From assembly GCF_014284255.1 (NCBI RefSeq), contig NZ_JACOFV010000001.1, forward strand, positions 124,001-188,000: 64,000 nt of DNA, written 5' to 3'. The notes under the pieces are model-generated. The model was given only the letters and a program-made list of their open reading frames with translations, made no database searches and was not told the DNA's origin. This DNA is from Cognatundibacterium jejuense (lineage in GTDB: Bacteria; Pseudomonadota; Gammaproteobacteria; Burkholderiales; Burkholderiaceae_D). The position numbers were made by a program, and so were the translations under genes. Positions 8,252 to 17,822 of this stretch are shown in pieces; the first letter of the stretch is position 1; every line of letters begins with the position of its first letter.

Positions 8252-9289
8252 TTAATGCGGAATAAATCGTGTTTCCGCATTGCTACACTGTTGTATTGCC
8301 TCACCCTTGCCATGCCAGCATGGCGTCATAGCCTCTTTGTCGGGGTAGGGAATCCCGTCATCGTTGAGTCTTGCCAGGCGTGTATCCCATGCATTAACGC
8401 CCGAAGTGCTCACCTCTAGCCTCACTATCCAACCACGGGTTTGTGGTTCATTATCAAGCGAATCGATCATGAAGTTACCAATGCTGTATATGATAGGTTT
8501 GCCTTTATATTGTTCGGTATCCTGAGTTACATGCGGATGTCCGCCTATCACTGCGTCGGCGCCCGCATCAATCATGAGATGAGCAAGCTGGTGTTGCCGC
8601 TCTCCGGATAATGGTTCATTTTCCCAGCCCCAATGCATGAATGGAATAACTACGTCGGCATGGTAGGTGAGGCGGGCATTTTTAATATCGCGGACCACCT
8701 GTTCATCGTCTTCACTCCAGGCGACGCCAGCTTCCGTTGCTGTTGCTTCAAAACTGCGCGGCATGAATTCGTCGTAACCTAATAGGGCGATCCTGATTCC
8801 TTTGCGTTCAAGTATCAGTGGCTTATGCGCTGCTTTTAAATTTCTGCCACCGCCAAAATAGGAGAATTTTTGTTGTTCTAAATGCCCTAACATTTCTGTG
8901 AAAGCGGCGCGACCAAAGTCTCCTGAATGATTGTTGGCGAGTGACACGGCATCAAAATGCTGATGAATCGTTGGTAGGGCGATGGGATTGCCGCGAAAAG
9001 TAAAAATTTTCTCCGCTTTGTCACCCGTTGTTGCAACTACACACTCCAAATTGCCAATACGGATATCAGTGCTCGCTAAGATGGCAGAATAAGCCTCTAG
9101 AGGATCTTTTTTTTCTGCGATCCACTGCGCTGGCACTCCGTCTAGAACAATGTCTCCAGCGAATAACATGCTGACTGTAGGTTTTGGTGTTTCGGCGCTG
9201 ATGGCGAGGGTTGTGTTGCTTGTGACAATAAAACTTGAAACGATGACCAGTAGTCGTGCGGTTTGTTGCAGTGTTGAGGTAAGTTTCAT
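8252..9289 (-). CDS. CapA-family (poly-gamma-glutamate synthesis-type) exported protein
   Basis: 345 residues. Signal peptide at residues 1 to about 31 (ending LAISAE), then a metallophosphatase-like PGA_cap domain: SMLFAGDIVLDG, NLECVV, LANNHSGDFG, HWGWENE and the metal-site-like GGHPHVTQDTEQYKGKPIIYSIGNF. CapA proteins act at the cell surface in polyglutamate capsule formation, but many stand-alone relatives are probable phosphoesterases and no capBC genes are here. Its ATG follows the stop of the upstream gene by one base (TAATATG), so the two are co-translated. Confidence 0.85.
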   Translation of the reverse strand: MKLTSTLQQTARLLVIVSSFIVTSNTTLAISAETPKPTVSMLFAGDIVLDGVPAQWIAEKKDPLEAYSAILASTDIRIGNLECVVATTGDKAEKIFTFRGNPIALPTIHQHFDAVSLANNHSGDFGRAAFTEMLGHLEQQKFSYFGGGRNLKAAHKPLILERKGIRIALLGYDEFMPRSFEATATEAGVAWSEDDEQVVRDIKNARLTYHADVVIPFMHWGWENEPLSGERQHQLAHLMIDAGADAVIGGHPHVTQDTEQYKGKPIIYSIGNFMIDSLDNEPQTRGWIVRLEVSTSGVNAWDTRLARLNDDGIPYPDKEAMTPCWHGKGEAIQQCSNAETRFIPH

Positions 9290-9290
9290 A

Positions 9291-9725
9291 TTATTTGTCC
9301 TGCAAAGTGCAATGATATTGTAGCTCGCGCTCTAGTGGCCCTGCATATAGGCGATTGAATGGTGTTAAGACAGATTCTTCGTTGCGTCGTTGAAAAGGCG
9401 GGTAATAACTTGCTTCGTGGATGGGGACGTCGCCGTGCGAGGTTTGAAAGTAAGCGTAAATTTTGATGTAGTTAATGGCATTCTGCTCGCCGTTCATTTC
9501 CATCTTTAATTTAAAGCGGCCACCGATATCAACTGGTTCAATTTGATAGGGATTGTCGGAGGGGTGCGCTTCGATAATCTGTGTCTCTCCCGCATATGTG
9601 GCGTAACAGCGCAGAAGTGGCGCGGCCTGTGCCGTACTTTGTAGGCCTGCAACACTCAAGGCTCCAAATAAGAGAAAATTCTTGATGGCAAAATTGAAGA
9701 TTGCTTTTGATAAAGGAATTTGCAT
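9291..9725 (-). CDS. Hypothetical exported protein, co-transcribed with the CapA-like gene
   Basis: 144 residues from ATG 9725; an upstream ATG at 9761 adds 12 residues. The N-terminus is a signal peptide ending STAQA/APLL. The mature part contains two Cys (LLRCYATY and the C-terminal YHCTLQDK), which could form a disulfide, and is rich in beta-prone segments. No family recognised. It ends one base before the CapA-like start, implying an operon and possibly a shared envelope role. Confidence 0.72.
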   Translation of the reverse strand: MQIPLSKAIFNFAIKNFLLFGALSVAGLQSTAQAAPLLRCYATYAGETQIIEAHPSDNPYQIEPVDIGGRFKLKMEMNGEQNAINYIKIYAYFQTSHGDVPIHEASYYPPFQRRNEESVLTPFNRLYAGPLERELQYHCTLQDK

Positions 9726-10015
9726 ACTCGTACACGCGAGAAAATGTGGGTGCCGTATCATAACGCCAACTCAGTCTTCTATATGTTGGGTTTGTGAGAA
9801 ATTGCTACTCATATTGTTAATTTTTCGCGATTGAAGCTTTGTCCGTAAGTCCTGAAATGTAGTGCCGGTCTAGAGGTTTTCGTCCAGATGTTGTCGCAGT
9901 GTCTTTTTCTTTTGTTTATTTCGGGTACAGTTTATCGTCTTGCCAAGCGTGTCCTTTCTAATCCCCGACCTTATTGGCATTCATCCACGATAGAAATTTT
10001 TTAAATGGTCAACGA

Positions 10016-10495
10016 ATGAAACAAGAGATGGTGAACAATCCAGAATTTCAAACTTTGCTGACGCAGGTGTTAGAAGAAAAAATCCCATTTTGTCACTTGT
10101 TGGGCGTAAAGGTTGCCAGTCTTGATCCGGATCGTCCTCGACTCCAGTTTGATATGCGTGAAGAATTACTTGGTAATTTTGCGCAAGGCATGTTGCATGG
10201 CGGAGTGATTGCCTCAGTGCTCGATAGCGTTGCTGGCATCGCGATTCTGTTAAAAATGGCAGCGTTACATCCTAAAGAAGATGTCTTTTCTCAACTAAGA
10301 GAATTTGGCCTGATGAGCACGATCGATTTAAGAATTGATTATCTGCAACCAGGGAAGGGGGCGAGTTTTACAGCCAATGCAGAAGTGACGCGATTGGGTA
10401 AGCGTGTCGCGAATGTCTTGATGGATTTGCGAAATGAAAAAAACGAGCGTATTGCAACCGGTGCTGCTGCATTTATGTTGCACGGACGTACTTAA
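10016..10495 (+). CDS. Hotdog-fold thioesterase (PaaI/YiiD C-terminal-like)
   Basis: 159 residues from ATG 10016; an in-frame TTG at 9974 gives a longer form that I think less likely. The hotdog motif is GNFAQGMLHGGVIASVLDSVAGIA, with the family His-Gly-Gly, followed by IDLRIDYLQPG. Likely hydrolyses an acyl-CoA thioester; substrate not evident. Monocistronic. Confidence 0.83.
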   Translation: MKQEMVNNPEFQTLLTQVLEEKIPFCHLLGVKVASLDPDRPRLQFDMREELLGNFAQGMLHGGVIASVLDSVAGIAILLKMAALHPKEDVFSQLREFGLMSTIDLRIDYLQPGKGASFTANAEVTRLGKRVANVLMDLRNEKNERIATGAAAFMLHGRT

Positions 10496-10798
10496 GTAAG
10501 ATACCGCTTGGCTGTGCGCACCTTTGGATGCGCTCATGGAAATGCCTTATAGCTAACATTTAGTATCGATTTGATGCAGATGAGGTCGCCAATTTGGCTG
10601 AAATTGGACAAGTTGCGCTAAAAGTTGAATATATTTGTAGATATCTTCATTTTTTATTTACTTTCTCTTGCAGATTGTGCGTATAATCAACTAGTCGTTG
10701 AGATTCAAAGTGGTAGTGCAGTATCAGTCTGTCATTTCTTACTTGGTTGAAACGATCTATCGGGCAAATGCCCAAATTAACTGAAATAGGAAATAGTA
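10496..10798 (+). promoter_or_regulatory. Upstream region of the cold-shock gene: TATAAT element and long 5' leader
   Basis: No gene seen. A good -10 (TATAAT, 10682-10687) has no clear -35 at the right distance. A start near 10694 would give a leader of about 105 bases before the cspA-like ATG. Long structured leaders are typical of cold-shock mRNAs, where they control stability and translation at low temperature; that function is inferred. Confidence 0.5.
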
Positions 10799-11002
10799 AT
10801 GGCAACAGGTATTGTTAAGTGGTTCAATGATTCTAAAGGTTTTGGTTTCATTACTCCTGATGAAGGCGGCGAAGATTTGTTCGCTCACTTCTCCGCAATC
10901 GTATCTTCCGGCTTCAAATCTTTGAAAGAAAACCAACGCGTTTCTTTCGAAGTAACGACAGGCCCTAAAGGTAAGCAAGCTTCCAACATCGCTCCTCTGT
11001 AA
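10799..11002 (+). CDS. cspA: Cold-shock protein (CspA family)
   Basis: 67 residues, the standard length. RNP1 motif KGFGFI and RNP2 motif LFAHFSAI are both present. It is a single-domain OB-fold RNA/DNA chaperone. Ribosome-binding site AGGA lies before the ATG. Followed at once by a strong terminator. The cspA symbol is a family label; which paralogue it is cannot be said. Confidence 0.95.
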   Translation: MATGIVKWFNDSKGFGFITPDEGGEDLFAHFSAIVSSGFKSLKENQRVSFEVTTGPKGKQASNIAPL

Positions 11003-11042
11003 TTAGAGAGTTGATGGGCTGATATAACAGCCTTGCAATAAG

Positions 11043-11072
11043 AAATCCCCGATTTGTCGGGGATTTTTTTTG
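11043..11072 (+). terminator. Intrinsic terminator of the cold-shock gene
   Basis: AATCCCCGA and TCGGGGATT around a TTTG loop, followed by a run of T. Confidence 0.92.
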
Positions 11073-11265
11073 GTCGTTGTAAATGTGTCTCGCACTTTTT
11101 AATAAAACAACTTTATACTGCGTAGCACATGGATGAAATCTTGAATAGTGAAGATGATGCCTTGCTGAAACATTTTTTACTTATTCTTGTTTCTGATCAA
11201 TACCAATTTTTTTGATATTTGTACGCTGGCGTATTTGAGAAAAACTGATTGAGAGGGTAGTGATG

Positions 11266-12987
11266 ATGAATTTAACGATCAGGCTGAGGTTGATTGGTAC
11301 CATGACCTTTATGGCTATCATGCTGACTATTGGTGGCTTGATGGGTATTTACGGTGTACGTAATAGTAATGCAGTCATCCAGGAGCTATTCACAAATCAG
11401 TTACCTTCGGTCGATAGTTTAGAGCAATCCAGGGTCTGGCTATTGAGTTCCAGAACCGCACTTGATAGGGCGATTGCCCATCCAGATGCTACAGATGTAT
11501 CGACAACGATAAGTAAGTCGGAAGAGTTCGTTGTTAAGTCTGATGAAAGTTTTAAAAAATATCTTGCTTTGCCGCAGGATGAGGCAGAAAAAAAATTAGC
11601 AACGGATCTTATTTCACTTCGTGATACCTATTTAAAAGAAGCTCACCAACCTATGTTGGCGGCAATTAAGGCGGGTAATAAAGAAGAAGCTGATCGGATT
11701 AATACTGAGGTTGTTCCGGTTAAATTTTCTATTTACTCGGCAAAAATTGGCGAGCTTGCCGAGCATCAGTTTGCAAGTTCAGCAGACTTACTAAAAAAAA
11801 GCCAAAGCGACTTCACGATTTTTATGTGGGTTGATATTTTAGGCGTCATCGCAGGCTTGACGGCGGTTTTTATATCCGCACATTTCTTGTTGCGTGCCAT
11901 TTCTCATCCTTTGCAGCAGGCATTGGTTCAATTTACTGCCATTGGTGATGGCGATCTGACAAATCAATTGAAACCTGAGTCTAATGATGAAATGGGGCAG
12001 TTGGTCTCTGGCTTGGAAAATATGCGCCAGAGTCTGGTGCAAACTGTGACGATGGTGCGTCAAAGTAGTGGTTCTATTGCTATTTCAGCAGAAGAGATCG
12101 CCGCTGGTAATATGGATTTATCCTCCCGTACTGAGGCTCAGGCAGCTAGCCTCGAAGAGACCGCATCCTCTATGGAAGAATTGACATCAACCGTGCAGCA
12201 AAATGCAGATAATGCGCGGCAGGCGAATACTTTGGCGTTGACAGCGTCCGATGTCGCAAGCAAAGGTGGCCGGGTGGTTGGTGATGTTGTGCATACCATG
12301 TCTTCGATTAAAGAAAGCTCCAGAAAAATTGTCGATATCATCGGCGTCATCGATAGCATTGCATTTCAGACCAATATTCTGGCGTTAAACGCTGCGGTCG
12401 AGGCTGCCCGCGCGGGCGAGCAAGGTCGCGGTTTTGCAGTGGTTGCAAGTGAAGTTCGCAATCTTGCTCAACGATCAGCTGGTGCAGCCAAGGAAATTAA
12501 AGAGCTGATCAGTAACTCGGTAGATAAGGTAGAAGAAGGCTCGCGTCTGGTGGATGATGCTGGTAAAACCATGGATGAAATCGTGGTATCCATTAAAAGT
12601 GTTGCCGATATCATGGCTGAAATTACGGCTGCCAGCGCTGAGCAAAGTGATGGTATTCAACAGGTCAATCAGGCAATCACCAAGATGGATGAAGCCACAC
12701 AGCAGAATGCGGCTTTGGTCGAAGAGGCCGCCGCTGCCGCAGGTAGCATGCGTGAACAGGCAAATAATTTGAATCACGCCGTGGGAATTTTTAAAGTGCA
12801 GGCGAGTGAAACTCATGTGCGTCAAGTGAATTCGACGCCAGCACCAGTGATCAAGCACGTGGCGAGTCAGTCTAAATCCGTAGCGAAACCAGTAACGGCG
12901 ATTGCCAGATCAGAAGCACCGAAGACTAAACCGCGTGAAGTAAAACCAATGAAATCCAGCGGTGATGGTGATTGGGAGGAGTTCTGA
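11266..12987 (+). CDS. Methyl-accepting chemotaxis protein with 4-helix-bundle sensor
   Basis: About 573 residues. TM1 is near residues 8-28, followed by a periplasmic helical domain of about 150 residues (4HB_MCP type), TM2 near 185-205, a HAMP domain, then the methyl-accepting signalling domain with the invariant hairpin tip ([25 protein letters not shown]). It ends GDGDWEEF, a tethered pentapeptide-like tail of the sort that docks CheR/CheB in other receptors. GAGAGGG precedes the start; GTG 11260, ATG 11263 and ATG 11266 are all possible, and 11266 has the best spacing. No che genes adjoin. Ligand unknown. Confidence 0.92.
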   Translation: MNLTIRLRLIGTMTFMAIMLTIGGLMGIYGVRNSNAVIQELFTNQLPSVDSLEQSRVWLLSSRTALDRAIAHPDATDVSTTISKSEEFVVKSDESFKKYLALPQDEAEKKLATDLISLRDTYLKEAHQPMLAAIKAGNKEEADRINTEVVPVKFSIYSAKIGELAEHQFASSADLLKKSQSDFTIFMWVDILGVIAGLTAVFISAHFLLRAISHPLQQALVQFTAIGDGDLTNQLKPESNDEMGQLVSGLENMRQSLVQTVTMVRQSSGSIAISAEEIAAGNMDLSSRTEAQAASLEETASSMEELTSTVQQNADNARQANTLALTASDVASKGGRVVGDVVHTMSSIKESSRKIVDIIGVIDSIAFQTNILALNAAVEAARAGEQGRGFAVVASEVRNLAQRSAGAAKEIKELISNSVDKVEEGSRLVDDAGKTMDEIVVSIKSVADIMAEITAASAEQSDGIQQVNQAITKMDEATQQNAALVEEAAAAAGSMREQANNLNHAVGIFKVQASETHVRQVNSTPAPVIKHVASQSKSVAKPVTAIARSEAPKTKPREVKPMKSSGDGDWEEF

Positions 12988-13021
12988 GTAGAGCTATACA
13001 GAGCTATAGACCGAACAAAAG

Positions 13022-13045
13022 AACGGGCTGCGGCCCGTTTTTTTA
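13022..13045. terminator. Intrinsic terminator between convergent MCP and LysR genes
   Basis: ACGGGC and GCCCGT with a TGCG loop and seven T. Confidence 0.88.
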
Positions 13046-13065
13046 TGGATAGGAAGTTCAAACGA

Positions 13066-13971
13066 CTATTTTTTCTTCCAATAGTAAGGGTTGCTATACG
13101 CTTGACGTAAGAAGTCAATGAACGCACGAATCCGCAAAGGAAGATGTCGTCGTTGCGCAAAAATGGCATAAATATCATTGCCTGGTGCGGTATATTCGTC
13201 CAGCACGGTGATGAGTTTTCCCGATTCAATTTCAGAGCCAACTTCCCACATCGAGCGCCACGCCAGTCCTTTGCCTGCCATCGCCCAGTCGTGTAAGACT
13301 TCGCCGTCATTGCAGACCATATTGCCATCGACTTTGATGGTCACGTTTTTGCCATGTTGGCGGAAGGTCCAGCCTCGTTGGCTGCCGTCACTACTAAAGG
13401 CTAAGCAGTTGTGGTCGCTTAATTCATCGATGCTTTTTGGTGCGCCATAGCGCTTAAGGTAGTTCGGTGCTGCGACCACCACGCGCTTGTTATCAGCTAA
13501 TTTAACGCCAATTAAATTCGAATCAGTCAGCGACGCGATGCGGATGGCAACGTCAATGCCCTCTCCGATGAGGTCAACCACCCGGTCATTCAAACTCAGG
13601 GTCAATTTCAGATCTGCATGTTCGGTCAGAAATGAAGGAATTAAGGGCGCGACGTGTTGTCTTCCAAAGCCTGCCGGTGCTGAAACTGTCAGCGTGCCGC
13701 TCGCATGCGCACTACGCTCAGAGACCGAGGATTCGGCTTCTTCCAGATCGGCCAGTATTCGCATGCAATCATCTAAAAATGCAGCGCCTTCATTAGTGAG
13801 GGCAATTTTTCGCGTCGTTCTTTGTATGAGTTTGACCCCTAATCTCGCTTCCAGTGCGTCAAGACGACGACTGATCATCGCTGGCGCAACACCTTCTGCG
13901 CGGGCTGCAGCGGATAGGCTGCCGCGATTCGCCACTTCAGCGAAGGTGCTGATTTGTTTGAATTGATCCAT
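13066..13971 (-). CDS. LysR-family transcriptional regulator
   Basis: 301 residues. Typical N-terminal HTH (MDQFKQISTFAEVANRGSLSAAARAEG..., with ISRRLDALEARLG as the linker helix) and a LysR substrate-binding domain of the group often next to oxidoreductases (LTVSAPAGFGRQHVAP). Divergently transcribed from the haloacid dehalogenase gene across 204 bp, so by LysR habit it may control that gene and the malate synthase gene beyond it. Effector unknown. Confidence 0.9.
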   Translation of the reverse strand: MDQFKQISTFAEVANRGSLSAAARAEGVAPAMISRRLDALEARLGVKLIQRTTRKIALTNEGAAFLDDCMRILADLEEAESSVSERSAHASGTLTVSAPAGFGRQHVAPLIPSFLTEHADLKLTLSLNDRVVDLIGEGIDVAIRIASLTDSNLIGVKLADNKRVVVAAPNYLKRYGAPKSIDELSDHNCLAFSSDGSQRGWTFRQHGKNVTIKVDGNMVCNDGEVLHDWAMAGKGLAWRSMWEVGSEIESGKLITVLDEYTAPGNDIYAIFAQRRHLPLRIRAFIDFLRQAYSNPYYWKKK

Positions 13972-14175
13972 GTTTTTCTCTGAACTTGTAAGTTGATCAA
14001 TAATTGCTGCTCATTGTCGCTAATGTTGATAGTCTATACGGTTGATTGTGTGTCTATTTTTAACTAAAAGTAAAAGATAAAGTGATAAAACTAAGTATTT
14101 ATGTTGGTTTTTATTGAATACACTACAGCGTATTGTCTGTATTGTCTGCATTGCCAAATTGAGGGATAAAAAATC

Positions 14176-14856
14176 ATGGCTATCCATGCGATTGCTTTTG
14201 ATGCGTACGGTACTTTGTTCGATGTGTATTCGATTGCTCAACTTGCGGAAAAATTTTTTCCTGGGCGTGGCACTGAGGTAGCGCAAATGTGGCGCAGTAA
14301 GCAGATTGAATATACCCAATTGCGTACCATGTGCAGTATGTACAAGCCATTTTGGGAAGTAACCCAGGATGCTTTGGTCTATGTTTGTAAAAAACTGGGT
14401 CTGAATTTAAGCCTGGATGCGCAAAATAGTTTGATGGGGCAATATGCACGCCTCGAGGCGTTTCCCGAGAATTTGGCAGCCTTGAAAACGTTGCGCGCTT
14501 CCGGTTTTAAATTATCTATTTTGTCGAATGGTACGACGCCGATGTTGCAATCAGCGGTCGATGCAGCCGGAATGCAGGGTATTTTTAGTCATTTGATGTC
14601 GGTAGAGGTAGTGCGCAAATATAAAACAGCTCCTGAGGCCTATCAATTGGGACCTGACGTGTTTGGTGTGCCAGCTAAAGATATTTTATTCGTATCGAGT
14701 AATGGTTGGGATGTATGTTGCGCCACCTGGTTTGGTTACACCACTTTTTGGGTGAACCGCGCAGGTGCGCCTTTGGAAGAGCTGGGTGTGGTGCCCCATG
14801 GTATTGGTAGCACATTGACTGATGTGATTGATTTTGTGGAAAAGTTTCGTAGTTAG
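14176..14856 (+). CDS. Haloacid dehalogenase, type II (L-2-haloacid dehalogenase family)
   Basis: 226 residues, family length. Nucleophile Asp9 in FDAYGTLFD, Ser/Asn motif LSNGT, Lys in RKYKTAPEAY, and the type II end motif VSSNGWDVCCATWFGY...WVNR. The family hydrolyses short 2-haloacids to 2-hydroxyacids with an aspartyl-ester intermediate. GAGGGA is 9 bases before the ATG. It lies between a divergent LysR gene and malate synthase. Monohaloacetate would give glycolate and dihaloacetate glyoxylate, so a link to malate synthase is possible but inferred. Confidence 0.88.
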   Translation: MAIHAIAFDAYGTLFDVYSIAQLAEKFFPGRGTEVAQMWRSKQIEYTQLRTMCSMYKPFWEVTQDALVYVCKKLGLNLSLDAQNSLMGQYARLEAFPENLAALKTLRASGFKLSILSNGTTPMLQSAVDAAGMQGIFSHLMSVEVVRKYKTAPEAYQLGPDVFGVPAKDILFVSSNGWDVCCATWFGYTTFWVNRAGAPLEELGVVPHGIGSTLTDVIDFVEKFRS

Positions 14857-14907
14857 AATTTAGTTTTCATTTTTATTCTTATTTTTAATTTTCGCTTGGA
14901 GATGGAT

Positions 14908-16494
14908 ATGACGCAATTGAACTTACCTGCAGGTATGCAAATTACTGGTGAAATCAAACCAGGTTTTGAGCAAATTTTGACGCCTGACGCGTTGACATTG
15001 GTAGCGAAACTGAGCCGTGCATTTGAACCGCGCCGTCAAGAGTTACTGGCAGCACGTGTCGAACGTGCAAAGCGCCTCGATGCTGGTGAGCAGCCTGACT
15101 TTTTGCCAGAAACTTTGCATATCCGCGAAGGCGATTGGAAAATTGCCCCTATTCCTAAAGCACTTGAATGCCGTCGCGTAGAAATCACTGGTCCGGTTGA
15201 ACGCAAGATGGTCATTAATGCGTTTAATTCAGGTGCAGATAGTTATATGACTGACTTTGAGGATTCCAATACACCAAATTGGGATAATCAGATCAGCGGT
15301 CAGATCAATATGCGCGATGCAGTTCGTCGTACGATCAGCCTGGAGCAAAATGGCAAGTCCTACAAACTGAACGACAAAATCGCCACTCTCGTGGTACGTC
15401 CACGCGGTTGGCATCTCGATGAAAAACACGTGCTAGTCGATGGCAAACGAGTTTCAGGCGGTATTTTTGATTTTGCTTTATTCTTATTTCACAATGCCAA
15501 AGAACAATTGGCTCGCGGCGCTGGCCCATATTTCTATTTGCCAAAAATGGAATCACATCTGGAAGCGCGTTTGTGGAACGATATTTTTGTGATGGCACAA
15601 AATGAAATCGGCATTCCACAAGGGACGATCAAGGCAACTGTTTTGATCGAAACTATCGTCGCTGCATTTGAGATGGATGAGATCTTGTATGAACTGCGTG
15701 AACATAGCTCGGGTCTGAATGCGGGTCGTTGGGATTACATTTTCTCTTGCATTAAAAAATTCAAAAACGATAAAGACTTCTGCCTCGCTGATCGCGCTAA
15801 AGTCACGATGACAGCGCCATTTATGCGTTCTTATGCTTTGCTGTTGTTGAAAACATGCCACAAACGTAATGCGCCAGCAATTGGTGGAATGGCTGCGTTG
15901 ATTCCGATCAAAAACGATCCTGAGAAAAATGAGATCGCCATGGGTGGCGTGCGTAATGATAAAGCACGTGACGCAACAGATGGTTACGACGGAGGTTGGG
16001 TTGCTCATCCGGGTCTGGTCGAGTTGGCGATGACGGAATTCAAAAAGGTGTTGGGTGATGCACCTAACCAAATTTCGAAACAGCGTCCTGACATCGAAGT
16101 GACAGCGAAAGATTTGTTGAATTTCCAGCCTGAAACGCCAATCACCGAAGCGGGTTTGCGCTACAACATCAACGTCGGTATTCATTATCTCGGCGCATGG
16201 TTGGCCGGCAATGGTTGCGTACCTATCCATAATTTGATGGAAGATGCAGCGACTGCTGAAATTAGTCGTTCACAAGTATGGCAATGGATACGTTCTGCCA
16301 AAGGTAATCTGGAAGATGGACGTAACGTGACAGCGGAAATGGTGCGCGCCATGATTCCTGAAGAATTGGTGAAGGTCAAAGAAGTTGCGGGTGATGGCCC
16401 AACGTATGACAGAGCTGCCGTCATTTTTGAAGAAATGTCGACTTCCGAAAACTTTGCAGAATTTTTGACTTTGCCTTTATACGAAGAAATCTAA
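14908..16494 (+). CDS. aceB: Malate synthase A
   Basis: 528 residues, normal for isoform A. Condenses glyoxylate with acetyl-CoA to give malate in the glyoxylate shunt. Family markers include [38 protein letters not shown] and the C-terminal catalytic-base region [19 protein letters not shown]. Start chosen at ATG 14908, with GGAG 6 bases upstream; in-frame TTG 14896 and ATG 14902 lie within that site. Isocitrate lyase is not in the window. Confidence 0.96.
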   Translation: MTQLNLPAGMQITGEIKPGFEQILTPDALTLVAKLSRAFEPRRQELLAARVERAKRLDAGEQPDFLPETLHIREGDWKIAPIPKALECRRVEITGPVERKMVINAFNSGADSYMTDFEDSNTPNWDNQISGQINMRDAVRRTISLEQNGKSYKLNDKIATLVVRPRGWHLDEKHVLVDGKRVSGGIFDFALFLFHNAKEQLARGAGPYFYLPKMESHLEARLWNDIFVMAQNEIGIPQGTIKATVLIETIVAAFEMDEILYELREHSSGLNAGRWDYIFSCIKKFKNDKDFCLADRAKVTMTAPFMRSYALLLLKTCHKRNAPAIGGMAALIPIKNDPEKNEIAMGGVRNDKARDATDGYDGGWVAHPGLVELAMTEFKKVLGDAPNQISKQRPDIEVTAKDLLNFQPETPITEAGLRYNINVGIHYLGAWLAGNGCVPIHNLMEDAATAEISRSQVWQWIRSAKGNLEDGRNVTAEMVRAMIPEELVKVKEVAGDGPTYDRAAVIFEEMSTSENFAEFLTLPLYEEI

Positions 16495-16527
16495 AATATT
16501 TCATTACTAAAGTTAGTCAGTATCAAT

Positions 16528-16559
16528 AAAAACAGCCCGAAAAAAACGGGCTGTTTTTA
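16528..16559 (+). terminator. Intrinsic terminator of aceB
   Basis: AACAGCCCG and CGGGCTGTT with a T-run. Confidence 0.92.
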
Positions 16560-16640
16560 TTGGTGGTGGCATACTGTCGTTTTATTTTCTACACTGTGTT
16601 GCGACGTCTTGTCCTGCAGTTTTTTGAAAGCGTATTGATC

Positions 16641-17210
16641 ATGCCTCAGTCCACACCTATTTCACCAGAAACTGTCATTGCCCATACTGAAGAATGGCTG
16701 GAAAAAGCGGTTATCGGCCTCAATCTCTGTCCGTTTGCTAAAGCGGTACAAGTAAAAAAGCAAATCCGCTATGTGGTCAGCGAAGCGACGACACCAGAAG
16801 CTTTGCTGGAACAATTGCACAGCGAGTTGGAATTGTTGGCTGAAACGAGTTCGGAAAAGATTGATACGACGTTATTGATTCACCCTCAGGTGTTAACAGA
16901 TTTTTTGGATTTTAATGACTTCCTCGACGTTGCTGATGGTTTGCTGGAAGAGTTGGAGCTGGATGGTATTTTGCAGGTGGCGAGTTTCCATCCTGATTTC
17001 CAGTTTGATGGTACAGAAATTGATGATATTGAAAACTATACTAATCGTTCGCCTTATCCTGTGATGCATTTGTTGCGTGAAGAAAGTATCGATAGGGCGG
17101 TAGAAGCGTTTCCTGATGCTGGCATGATTTATGAGAAGAATATCGAAACCATGCAAAAACTTGGTTTTGAGGGTTGGGATAAATTGGATCTTTCTTACTT
17201 GAATAAATAA
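16641..17210 (+). CDS. DUF1415 family protein
   Basis: 189 residues from ATG 16641; the open frame begins at 16560, but the extra N-terminal residues overlap the terminator region and look non-coding. Contains the family-like opening EEWLEKAVIGLNLCPFAKAV and the middle LQVASFHPDFQF. Proteins of this family are cytosolic, widespread in Proteobacteria and of unknown function. The conserved Cys-Pro-Phe suggests a functional cysteine, but nothing firm can be said. Confidence 0.85.
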   Translation: MPQSTPISPETVIAHTEEWLEKAVIGLNLCPFAKAVQVKKQIRYVVSEATTPEALLEQLHSELELLAETSSEKIDTTLLIHPQVLTDFLDFNDFLDVADGLLEELELDGILQVASFHPDFQFDGTEIDDIENYTNRSPYPVMHLLREESIDRAVEAFPDAGMIYEKNIETMQKLGFEGWDKLDLSYLNK

Positions 17211-17822
17211 CCGCTATCAGTGCCCAGGCCGCGGTATTTCTAAGGTCGCTTTGATTTTTTTTGGGATTCGTTCCTGAAGTAGGTCTTGGACTCGAGTGAT
17301 TTACGCGTTTGCAGCAAAAAAAGAATAGGGTTGCCACTTTTCTGCAATTAATTATTTATATCGATATATGAAAAAGTCATGTAGTGATTCTTGTTTTTTT
17401 GTAGTCGCCTTATCGTGATAAGCGATTTGTCACAAAATTGATTTTGAGTAGTAAATATTGGCAACTGGATTTTGTACTGAGGGGGAGTATAATTTTTTAC
17501 CCTTATATATCAATGAGATATGGCGATAAATTAAATATACTCCCTGATTTTTATGTGTTTTTACACTCGTCGCAACGTACAAGATCTGTTTCTTGTGGAC
17601 GCTGATGTGCGCGGATTGCTGCCGTCAGGCATGTTTTTTGTCATGTTGATTTTCAGTTTTCTTATTTGTTTGCCTCATTTTCTGTGGAAAATTCGCTTTG
17701 ACTCTGAGCAATACCACGGATTCTTCAGAAATTTTGCCTAAAAGCTCCTTGTTATTTTGCAGGGCAGCATGTACAGTAAGAGGTTGATTTACCTCATTTC
17801 TCACCCTTAGTCTTCTATATCT
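17211..17822. other. 612-bp gene-poor, AT-rich stretch before lysC
   Basis: I see no convincing gene. There is a small open frame of 62 codons at 17553-17741 (plus strand) with one hydrophobic segment, but no good ribosome-binding site or recognisable motif. A stem (TCGC-C-TTATC / GATAAGCGA) lies near 17404-17425. The TTTACC-rich DNA just upstream of 17823 presumably holds the lysC promoter. Confidence 0.5.

Noticed and set aside
17553..17741. 62-codon plus-strand frame with a hydrophobic stretch
   Set aside because: No ribosome-binding site or motif, and the region has no other coding character.
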